From assembly GCA_000434475.1 (NCBI GenBank), contig FR879512.1:1-28268 (forward strand): 28,268 nucleotides of DNA. The letters are read 5' to 3'. The DNA is from Dialister sp. CAG:486. GTDB taxonomy: Bacteria; Bacillota; Negativicutes; Veillonellales; Dialisteraceae. Shown piece after piece: positions 20,365 to 28,268 of this stretch. Both the position numbers and the translations under genes were made by a program. The stretch's first letter is position 1. The number at the start of each line of letters is the position of its first letter. The notes beneath the pieces were generated by a model, which was not told the origin of the DNA, searched no databases, and worked only from the letters and a program-made list of their open reading frames with translations.

Positions 20365-23300
20365 ATGCAAAGAAAGTGGGTAAAACGGATGGTATTGGCG
20401 ACCCTGTTTTTGGGAGGGGGCGCATTATTTCCTGCCGGGCAGCAGGCACTGGCACAGGACGAGGCGGCTGCTACAGGCCGTTCCTATGCGGTCTTGATGG
20501 GAGACGAAGATGTGACGCTGAGCGGCTATAATACATCCAATGTCTATCTTTGGAAGCATGAGAAGGCGGCTCCGGATCAGTTGATCGGCGGGTCTGTGAC
20601 GGTATCCAGTGCTCGCTTACAGAATTCAGGTGATAAGGCAAGGATCACGCTGGTCACTGATAGTGATGGGTTAAATCTGTCCAATGATGCCCAGGTGAAA
20701 CAGGTGCTGGGTGCTCTGGCAGATAAATTGACATACACCGCATATACCAAGGGCGAAAGGAATCTGGAAGGAACCGCAGAAATTTATGAAGGCTTGACCT
20801 TTGCTTCCGCTTCCAAGAAATTGTCTGCTTTGGGATTTGATGAAACTACGGGCAAGGCACAGCTGGCTGGAGAGGTGAAGACCCCGTATTCCGGTGTCTT
20901 AGGTGTCGATGATGAATATGAAAAACGAGGCATCAAACAGGCCGATGGGACGTATCGTTTCCAGGAAGATGCGGTGATTCACCCGGGCTTTAACATCACA
21001 AAGGATGATAATTACCTGAGAGATTTTGCCTCTGTGATGATTGGTAAAGATACCACGATTGATATGACAGGTCATGATCTGGATGTCATCATGCATGGCA
21101 ATATTTATAATGGCGGCGGTTTTACCAACCGTGCGGCAGCTTTATATGTACCGAGAGCTGCGACCTTAACCATTAATAATCCGGGACAGATCCGTCTGGA
21201 TACGGATTCTGACTATTATTACTATGCTGATATTGGTGCTATGACGGAAGACAGCCATGTGGTCATTCATAATGATGATGATCCAGCTCATGCGGTGGTG
21301 ATGCGTGTCACGACCCCGCTTAAGGGATACGAAATGAATGTGACTGCGTTGAAAACAATGGCAGGAACCATTGATATTGACGGGTTGGTCGATATTTACA
21401 CCAATGGTGGTTGGGCGACCAATGCAGCCAGTGGACGGATTTCTATTGGTGGCGGTTCTATTGTGACGCAGGCCTATAGTAGTGTCACCGCTCGAAGCGG
21501 GGGCGTGATGAACGTCAATGTATCGGGGTCTGTAGAAAAGGGACTGACGCCAGGAAATCATAAGGTCAATATCACGGCGAAAGGAGCCACTGCTTGGGTT
21601 AAAAATAGTTATGCGGCCTTGGCTTCTATGGGAGCCTGGGTGGGTGCAGACACCAATGCTACAGTGAATGCCGCATTGACGACGGCGGATTCCACTTTGT
21701 ACGGAACAATACAGGAAGCGGCCAATACCAAAGATACGGATGTGACTGGTGTTCGCCTGTTCCTGCAGAATGGAGCCCAGTGGACCAATACAGGGGCTTC
21801 TTCTATGCGTCATCTGTACGGGGGTAAAGATGCGGCACATGTCGGGTATATCGATATGTCAAAGCCAGCAAACTCCGATGTCAATTCTGATCTGACGATT
21901 GCCAATTACACCGGAAATACCGTGATTTATTATAGCCAGAAAAGAGGAAAAATCCAGGGAGGAAATATTCATATCGGTCATGCCGAGAAGACAGATGGAG
22001 AGAAGGCTTCCATTACCATTCGCACGGATAGCACTGGCATCAAGCCAAACGAGTTAACCAATGAAAGTTTCATGAGGAATATGCTGAATACATTGGCTAA
22101 CAAGTTGTATTATGCTGCTTATGCGGACGGGGAAGATCATCTGAAAGGAACAGTGCAGATTGCAGAAGGCTTGACCAGCCAGAGTGTCTCTCGAGAAGAA
22201 GATATCCACTTTACCAAAGCAGGTACTGGCTATGTGGAAGGCTTTAATCAGAAACAGACCGATTTTACCACGGCTTTGACTTGGGATATGACCAAAGATG
22301 TTGATTATGTAAATGCTAATGTACTGCGGGAAAAGAATAAAGCGACATTTACAGAAGACACAAGTATCACCGTCAATGATGAAGCTGCTATGCAGGCAAA
22401 AGGGGGGAATTTCGTACAGATTAATGCCAAGCAAATCAATTTTAATTTGAAGGCAGCAGGTATTCAGGGTAAGGGAATTGAAGTAACTGGTGAAGGCACG
22501 GAGTTTGATTTGAATGATCCGGGAGACGTTGAAATTGATGCGTCGACAGGTATAGTGACAGATGGTCAATGGGCGAAGTTTGAGTTAGATGGAAAAACAG
22601 CGAATCTGACCATTCATCATGCAAAAACAGGGGTATTGGCATCTGGAAATGCAGAAACGAATAAAGGGTCTACCATTTATATTTTAAATGCAGAGGGAAC
22701 TACCACCATTCACAACGAATTGCAGGATACAGATTTTGTAGGAATGAAGACAACCCATGGGAGTACCATTACCACTGCTGGACGTATTGATATCGATGCA
22801 GGGAAAGGAACGGCGATCCATGGACGGGTTTCTGCCAATGGGGCTACCATTCGTACAGATGGAGGTACAGCTATTATCGTAGCGGATGGGACGGATGAGG
22901 ACTATGGTGGAAGACTTTCGCTAAACTCTTATAACAGTGGTTCTAAAGCAAAGGCAGCAGATATTACGATTGATGCAGGGGATGGATTTGCTGTCGATGC
23001 TACTCGTGGTGTTTGGCACATCGGTAGTCAGTCAGGTCGTTCTGATACGGCCAATGGTATCGTCAATGTGACGGGACATATTAAGCTGGGAAAAGAACAT
23101 GGTCAGCTAGTTCTCACCAAAGGTGGTTCCGTTTGGACTGGAACGACGGTAGATAGCACAGAAGATGGCAGTGGTTCATTAGATCTTGCCATGGAAAAGG
23201 ATGCCATTTGGAATCATATTGATAAAGAAGGCGATACAGGAAATCTTGTAAAAGTATACCTGGAAGGTACGAGATATAGAGGTGACGCTGGGGATCAATC

Positions 23301-26300
23301 AACCATTTTCCAAAAGTCTAAAAAGGACATCGAATTTACAGATTTTAATTGTTTTGATGGGATCCTTCGGGTAGTCTATAATCATGAAACTGAAAATCCA
23401 GCTGCTATCATTGGAGGTAATATCATTGTAGACAAAGTATCTACTCGATATGTAGGTGGTAAAGCGACTTTATACGCTGTTACAGATCATGATGGTATTT
23501 CTATGGATGATACGGACCAGGTAGGAAGTGTGCTGAAGGCATTGGCAAAGAAGGTTATTTATAGCAATCCGACAGAAGAAAAGCTGATAGGGAAAGTGGG
23601 AATTGCAGATGGCTTGACGGCTAAGAGCGCTATGCTGACGGAAGGGTTTATTCACTTTGATCCGGAATCGGGGGTAGGTAGCTATATACCACAAATGGTG
23701 GATACTTTTACCAGCTCCATGACTGGTGATGAGGTCTACGATCAGATTTATACGGAGCAGGGGGTTCGTCAAAGCCAATTTCTGTATTCTCTTGGGAAAG
23801 ATACCACCATCACCGCCGATAAAGCCATGGATTGGAAAGTGAATAGCAATGCGGATGTTGTGCAGATTGCAGGTCAGGGACATACCCTGCATCTGGATGC
23901 TGAAACCGCAGGTATTTATATCGGGAATGAAGAGAAAGATACTTCAAAACGTACTCAGCTGGAATTTACAGAAATGCCAGACCTGAATATAACAGCTGGT
24001 ACAAATGGTAGTGGGATCCTGGTGAAAAACAGTAGTGCGAACATTGATCTAAAAGATAGCAGAATGCATATAGCAAGTAAAGATGGTGCGAAAGGTTTTG
24101 TCGGGATCAAAGTCGTAGAAGGTCGTGATGTGGGAGATACAAAGGCAGGAGATACCAGCTTTAGTGTAGATGGTACTCTGGATATAGAAACGCCGGAAGA
24201 AATCGCTCTTTGGCTGGATGGAGGAGAAAGCTTAAATCTTCTTGGCTTTGATAATGTGATCCGCGCAGAGGGTGGTACGCTGCTCAAAGTGACTAAGAGT
24301 CAGGACAAAAGTGCAGTTTCTATCAATGGTAAAGAGTTAGTCGGTGATCTAGATCTTTCGGGAGCTACCGGTGGCACCTATCGGGTGAGATTAAATAATG
24401 GGGCTACTTGGACAGGCGGTATTGTTAACGACGCAGCGAAATCTGGCAAAATTACACTTGAGCTTTATAATGATAATTATGGGTTCACACCCACCTTATG
24501 GACGTATCAGTGGGAACAGAAAGATAAAGCACAGGATAGCTATATCCACGAGGTCAGTGGATGGAATCCTGGTATCGGTGAAAGTGCTATCTACATGAAA
24601 GCGGATAACGATCTGACGATTGGTATGCTAAAGCGGGGGATCCGAATCCTCTACGATCATGATGTGTCGCATCCAACTCAAATCCTTGGCGGAAATGTAA
24701 CCATCGAAGAAGCAGAGAAGGTCAATCCGCAGACGACCCTTTATGTGCGGACGGACAGTGATGGGATCAACATGTCGGATGAAACGCAGGTATCTCAAGT
24801 ATTAAATGCTTTGGCCCAGAAAATTTATTATAAGGGAACGCCAGAAAACCTGGATAGCTATGCGGAAATCGCAGAAGGTCTGACTTCTGCTTCTGTGCTG
24901 AAAACAGGAAAAATCACCTACGATGAAACAACCCATCAGGGGAGTTTGTCGGGGACGGTAGAGACGCCCAGTCAGGATGGCACGTTATTTGTTACGTCTT
25001 TGTATGCCCCAAAACGTACTGGAAAGGATGAAAATAATACGGCCTATGCCAATGCAGGTGTGCAGCAGAATGGCAAGTACTTCATTTTCCGGAAGGATTC
25101 CAAGATTCAGATTTCGCAGAGCGGAGAGGTCCCTTACACCAGTGCTATCGATGCTTCCAGTGATAGTTGGGGATATGTAGACATCAAGATGGATCTGACA
25201 AACCATCAGCTGGATGTACATATTGACGGTGGAGAAGAGGGACTCAATGAAGCCGTAGCAGGGATCAAAGGCGTTGGCTACGGTGTGTCAGCCCAGAATG
25301 GCACCCTTCATATAGAGGCAGCCAATGCTAGAGGAGATGCTATCGGCGTACAGACGAAAGGCAAAAAGGAAACGGATAGCATCATCCATTTGAAGACGTT
25401 GACTCATATCGATGCGAAGACGGGATTCGATGTGAAGGGCGGTACTGTCCGTGTCAATGCAGGGACTATCCATGCGGATACTTTGGGCAGAGTCGGTGCG
25501 AATGGCATCCTGTCCATCGGAAATGAGGGAGATGCGCCGGCCGTATGGATGGGCGATATGTCTCAAAGCGATGGACAGCTGGATATGAATCTGGATGGGG
25601 AAGATTCCATCTGGACAGGCGCTATGGATTGGACCGGCGGCTCGAACAACCTGATGCTTATGAATGGAGCGACCTGGAAAAATACAGGAGATTCTCATGT
25701 GGGACAGCTCGTCAGCGGCATTACGAGAAGCGTCGGCGGCGTGATTGACATGACCGGAAATTCTGGAAATATCCAGATCGATAAGTTCAGCGGAAATGCT
25801 TCTATCCTGTACAAGCATGATGCCAATGATCTGACGAAGGTGTCCGGCGGCGATGTGACTGTCACCAGCGCAGAGGCCGGCTCTCGGATCACATTGATCA
25901 CGGATCGGGATGGCATCAGCGATGATGGACTTCGTGAAAAGGAAACGGTAAGCTCCCTTTTCCAGGCGATGGCAAACAAGCTGTACTACACCAATTACCA
26001 GACAGAGGGAAATCTCACCGGCATTCTCCAGATTTCGGAAGGACTGACGGCGAGAGCGGCTTCCAAGGTCACCGGTGATATGGAATTTACCGGAGAAAAT
26101 GGACAGGGGCAGTATAAAGCGGATAGCGCTTCCCCGTCGATTTATCCGAAAGACCAGCAGAAGGAAACCTTTACGACGGTCATGACAGGTAATGAGAGCA
26201 CGGATAGCGAGTACCTCAATGGCGGTGTCATGAAGGTCGGGAATCCTTCGGATATCCGTTATGAATTCACCAAGGATAAGACCGCTGTAGAATTGGCTAC

Positions 26301-28206
26301 GGCTTCTGATACGGCGATCCAGGCGAAAGATACGGATTATTCCATCGATATGAATGGCCATGATCTGACCATCAAAAACGAAGGGAATGCAGGTATCACC
26401 GTAGATGGCAAAGCCTTGACTTTCCGCAACGGAAAGACCACGGAGCTTACGGCGGACAAGGTCGGTATCGAAGCCAAGAACGGCGGCAATTTCAGTACCC
26501 ATGAAGGCGGCGTGTGGAATATCAGCGCCGAGACAGCGGCGAAGGCCGATGGGGCAGGCAGCAGCGTTTCCTTAGGCGCTGGCAAGATCCAGAGCACCAC
26601 GCTGGCAGAAGCCTCGAACGGCGGTACCATCAGCTTCTTTGTTCCGAATGATACGGCAGCGACAGAATATGTGGGGGATGTGAAGGTCAATGATGCGGAT
26701 AGCAAGGTAACCTTAGGCATTGCTACCGAAGGCTCTACCTGGACAGGCGGTCTTACCAATCATGGCGGCACCTTTAATTTGGGGCTGCAGAATGGCGGCG
26801 TATGGAACAACAAGGGAAAGGAAGAAGCCAATATTTCCTTGCTGGATGCATCGGATACCGGAAATGGCGTGATCTTCCAGAACAAGGACAGCGGCGGTAT
26901 TACGGTAGACCGGTTCCGCGGTCATGCATTGGTGCTCTATAGCCATAGCGCAGCAGACCCGACCGATATTCTGGGCGGCGATGTGACGGTCAAGAAGGCC
27001 GATGCCAATAGCTTCCTGACCCTGCGCACCGATCGCAGCGGTATCAATATGGGCGATTATCACGGCGTAGAGAATGTGCTCGATGCTCTGGCGAAGAAGC
27101 TCACCTATACGGATGCGGTCAATAACGTGACCAACCTGAATGGCCGGGTAGAAATCGCAGAGGGCCTCACGGCTGCGAGCGCTGCCAAGCAGTATGGTAC
27201 GATTGATTTCAATAAGACCACGGGACAGGGCAGCTATAAAAAGAACAGCATGAAGCCAGGAGAGAAGGATCCGGATATCATCTGGGGCAGCTCGGAAACC
27301 ATGATGATGCGTGGTGCGAAGAATGCCATGAATACGTCTATGTTGTCCTGGAGAAGCAATGTTTCCGATATGACGACTCGTATGGGAGATCTCCACTATG
27401 GCGTGGATGATGGGATCTGGGCAAGAACCTTCGGCGGAAAGATCAAGTACAATAAAGGAACCTCTTCCTTCAGCAATAGCTTCTGGGGCGCTCAGGTAGG
27501 GGCTGATAAGCTCTTCAAGAATGGCTGGCATTTTGGCGGTGCTTTCGACTACAGCAAGGGAAGTGCCAAGTATGAAATGGGCGGCGAAGGGGATCCGAAA
27601 CTCTACACCTTCTCGCTCTATGGCACGAAGCTTTTCGAGGATGGCCAGTATGTAGATATCGCTGTCAAGGCAGGTCACACGACAAACAGCTATACCGTAT
27701 ACAATGATATGGGACATAAGCTGGATGGGGACTACAGTGCTAATGGCTTCGGCATTTCCGCTGAATACGGAAAACGGTTTGGCGGAGCCGATGGCTTTGT
27801 GGAACCACAGCTGCAGCTGACTCTTTCTCGCCTGGGAAGTGCAGACTATGATGGGATCAGCGACTATACCGGCGGAAAGAAAATGCATGTCAGCCAGGAC
27901 GGCATGACCAGCTTCATCGGCCGTCTGGGTGTAGCCGCTGGAAAAACAACGGAACGCGGTAATTTCTATCTGAAGGCAGGCTTGCTCCATGAATTCAGCG
28001 GAAAAACAAGCACGACATTCAGCGCAGAAAATGAACCGACGTCTACCGTGGATCAGGACTTTGGTGATACCTGGGCAGAATTGACACTGGGCGGTACCTA
28101 TAGACTGTCTCCTTCGAGCATGCTTTATGGTGATATTACCAAGAGCTTTGGTGGGGATTACAAGGTACAGTGGAAGGCCAATGTGGGTGTCCGCTTCACT
28201 TTCTGA
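20365..28206 (+). CDS. Giant autotransporter (type V secreted) with six passenger modules
   Basis: The precursor has 2,613 residues. The ATG at 20365 follows AAAGGAGAAAGG and gives a signal peptide: basic MQRKWVKR, hydrophobic core, and ALA-QDEA cleavage near residue 30. A GTG at 20338 only adds nine polar residues. The passenger is repetitive beta-helix-like sequence with many NGAxW turns. It carries six related modules of about 95 residues, near residues 55-152, 512-612, 993-1092, 1416-1512, 1803-1902 and 2179-2275. Consensus: Y.H......I.GG.V.V..A, D.DGI, L.ALA.KL.Y, L.G...IAEGLT..SA. Residues about 2349-2613 form the outer-membrane beta-barrel, starting DDGIWARTFGGKIKY and ending in aromatic VRFTF. 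No protease triad was recognised; adhesin is the likeliest role. Expression is under a cobalamin riboswitch. Confidence 0.93.
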   Translation: MQRKWVKRMVLATLFLGGGALFPAGQQALAQDEAAATGRSYAVLMGDEDVTLSGYNTSNVYLWKHEKAAPDQLIGGSVTVSSARLQNSGDKARITLVTDSDGLNLSNDAQVKQVLGALADKLTYTAYTKGERNLEGTAEIYEGLTFASASKKLSALGFDETTGKAQLAGEVKTPYSGVLGVDDEYEKRGIKQADGTYRFQEDAVIHPGFNITKDDNYLRDFASVMIGKDTTIDMTGHDLDVIMHGNIYNGGGFTNRAAALYVPRAATLTINNPGQIRLDTDSDYYYYADIGAMTEDSHVVIHNDDDPAHAVVMRVTTPLKGYEMNVTALKTMAGTIDIDGLVDIYTNGGWATNAASGRISIGGGSIVTQAYSSVTARSGGVMNVNVSGSVEKGLTPGNHKVNITAKGATAWVKNSYAALASMGAWVGADTNATVNAALTTADSTLYGTIQEAANTKDTDVTGVRLFLQNGAQWTNTGASSMRHLYGGKDAAHVGYIDMSKPANSDVNSDLTIANYTGNTVIYYSQKRGKIQGGNIHIGHAEKTDGEKASITIRTDSTGIKPNELTNESFMRNMLNTLANKLYYAAYADGEDHLKGTVQIAEGLTSQSVSREEDIHFTKAGTGYVEGFNQKQTDFTTALTWDMTKDVDYVNANVLREKNKATFTEDTSITVNDEAAMQAKGGNFVQINAKQINFNLKAAGIQGKGIEVTGEGTEFDLNDPGDVEIDASTGIVTDGQWAKFELDGKTANLTIHHAKTGVLASGNAETNKGSTIYILNAEGTTTIHNELQDTDFVGMKTTHGSTITTAGRIDIDAGKGTAIHGRVSANGATIRTDGGTAIIVADGTDEDYGGRLSLNSYNSGSKAKAADITIDAGDGFAVDATRGVWHIGSQSGRSDTANGIVNVTGHIKLGKEHGQLVLTKGGSVWTGTTVDSTEDGSGSLDLAMEKDAIWNHIDKEGDTGNLVKVYLEGTRYRGDAGDQSTIFQKSKKDIEFTDFNCFDGILRVVYNHETENPAAIIGGNIIVDKVSTRYVGGKATLYAVTDHDGISMDDTDQVGSVLKALAKKVIYSNPTEEKLIGKVGIADGLTAKSAMLTEGFIHFDPESGVGSYIPQMVDTFTSSMTGDEVYDQIYTEQGVRQSQFLYSLGKDTTITADKAMDWKVNSNADVVQIAGQGHTLHLDAETAGIYIGNEEKDTSKRTQLEFTEMPDLNITAGTNGSGILVKNSSANIDLKDSRMHIASKDGAKGFVGIKVVEGRDVGDTKAGDTSFSVDGTLDIETPEEIALWLDGGESLNLLGFDNVIRAEGGTLLKVTKSQDKSAVSINGKELVGDLDLSGATGGTYRVRLNNGATWTGGIVNDAAKSGKITLELYNDNYGFTPTLWTYQWEQKDKAQDSYIHEVSGWNPGIGESAIYMKADNDLTIGMLKRGIRILYDHDVSHPTQILGGNVTIEEAEKVNPQTTLYVRTDSDGINMSDETQVSQVLNALAQKIYYKGTPENLDSYAEIAEGLTSASVLKTGKITYDETTHQGSLSGTVETPSQDGTLFVTSLYAPKRTGKDENNTAYANAGVQQNGKYFIFRKDSKIQISQSGEVPYTSAIDASSDSWGYVDIKMDLTNHQLDVHIDGGEEGLNEAVAGIKGVGYGVSAQNGTLHIEAANARGDAIGVQTKGKKETDSIIHLKTLTHIDAKTGFDVKGGTVRVNAGTIHADTLGRVGANGILSIGNEGDAPAVWMGDMSQSDGQLDMNLDGEDSIWTGAMDWTGGSNNLMLMNGATWKNTGDSHVGQLVSGITRSVGGVIDMTGNSGNIQIDKFSGNASILYKHDANDLTKVSGGDVTVTSAEAGSRITLITDRDGISDDGLREKETVSSLFQAMANKLYYTNYQTEGNLTGILQISEGLTARAASKVTGDMEFTGENGQGQYKADSASPSIYPKDQQKETFTTVMTGNESTDSEYLNGGVMKVGNPSDIRYEFTKDKTAVELATASDTAIQAKDTDYSIDMNGHDLTIKNEGNAGITVDGKALTFRNGKTTELTADKVGIEAKNGGNFSTHEGGVWNISAETAAKADGAGSSVSLGAGKIQSTTLAEASNGGTISFFVPNDTAATEYVGDVKVNDADSKVTLGIATEGSTWTGGLTNHGGTFNLGLQNGGVWNNKGKEEANISLLDASDTGNGVIFQNKDSGGITVDRFRGHALVLYSHSAADPTDILGGDVTVKKADANSFLTLRTDRSGINMGDYHGVENVLDALAKKLTYTDAVNNVTNLNGRVEIAEGLTAASAAKQYGTIDFNKTTGQGSYKKNSMKPGEKDPDIIWGSSETMMMRGAKNAMNTSMLSWRSNVSDMTTRMGDLHYGVDDGIWARTFGGKIKYNKGTSSFSNSFWGAQVGADKLFKNGWHFGGAFDYSKGSAKYEMGGEGDPKLYTFSLYGTKLFEDGQYVDIAVKAGHTTNSYTVYNDMGHKLDGDYSANGFGISAEYGKRFGGADGFVEPQLQLTLSRLGSADYDGISDYTGGKKMHVSQDGMTSFIGRLGVAAGKTTERGNFYLKAGLLHEFSGKTSTTFSAENEPTSTVDQDFGDTWAELTLGGTYRLSPSSMLYGDITKSFGGDYKVQWKANVGVRFTF
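20528..27190 (+). repeat. Six diverged intragenic repeats in the autotransporter passenger
   Basis: Copies lie at about 20528-20820, 21898-22200, 23341-23640, 24610-24900, 25771-26070 and 26899-27190. Starts are spaced 1.1-1.5 kb, shrinking toward the 3' end. They are related at protein level (GG.V.V, DGI, ALA.KL.Y, EGLT..SA) but strongly diverged in DNA, so the duplications look old. Between copies the sequence is variable beta-helix. Confidence 0.8.
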
Positions 28207-28245
28207 TGCTTTCTCAAATATGAGTGATTGGTAGGAAAGGGCTGC

Positions 28246-28268
28246 GCCTTGCAGGAGATCTGCAAGGC
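28246..28268 (+). terminator. Terminator of the autotransporter, cut by the window end
   Basis: A perfect 8-bp stem GCCTTGCA / TGCAAGGC with a 7-base loop starts 39 bp after the stop codon. Any T tract lies beyond the last base, so the call rests on the hairpin and its position. Confidence 0.6.

Noticed and set aside
25288..27990. Two long minus-strand frames (404 and 425 codons) inside the autotransporter
   Set aside because: Shadows of a repetitive gene, with no initiation signals; they break where codon use changes.

Overview
The window reads as a chromosomal segment of a diderm (two-membrane) Firmicute, most likely class Negativicutes (Veillonella/Dialister-like). The reasons are Firmicute-style AGGAGG ribosome binding sites and TTGxxx-N17-TATAAT promoters, together with outer-membrane genes: an OmpH/Skp-type periplasmic chaperone and a 2,613-residue autotransporter. 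The genus is an inference; no marker gene here fixes it.

Layout. 1-233: end of an upstream transcript (terminator only) and a tRNA-Glu with its own promoter and terminator. 303-1351 (minus): azlC-azlD, a branched-chain amino acid exporter pair. 1771-7450 (plus): MscS-type channel, thioredoxin reductase, endonuclease III, and a two-gene operon of a DUF2344 protein and ribonuclease G. 7761-8261: a small CRPC thioredoxin whose stop codon lies in the end of a 165-bp MITE-like element. 8398-13393: a purine locus with a structured, attenuator-like leader, an adenosine/adenine deaminase-like enzyme, an AzgA-type purine permease and an Ade-type deaminase. Both deaminases lack residues normally used in catalysis or metal binding. 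13741-16653: an M20 carboxypeptidase and a YfcC-type carrier, probably a peptide or acyl-amino-acid salvage pair. 16680-16897: a second MITE-like element with an 11-bp direct repeat. 16970-17821 (minus): a MerR/GyrI-type regulator.

17952-28206 is the most unusual part. Two separate cobalamin riboswitches, each followed by an intrinsic terminator, precede (i) a YbjN-domain protein plus an OmpH/Skp chaperone and (ii) a giant autotransporter built around six copies of a roughly 95-residue module. This implies that vitamin B12 controls outer-membrane and adhesin biogenesis rather than the usual B12 synthesis or uptake genes.

Intergenic DNA is filled with mosaic short repeats: GAATTAGGAATGAGG-type heptamer runs, a GCGGC-TTC-GCCGC palindrome, a GGGGCGATGCCCGAAGG box, and a foldback carrying a CGTATCGTCATYYCGAGC end. 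These account for nearly all long non-coding gaps between 1352 and 15252 and create false reading-frame extensions. No rRNA, CRISPR array, transposase or prophage gene was seen.
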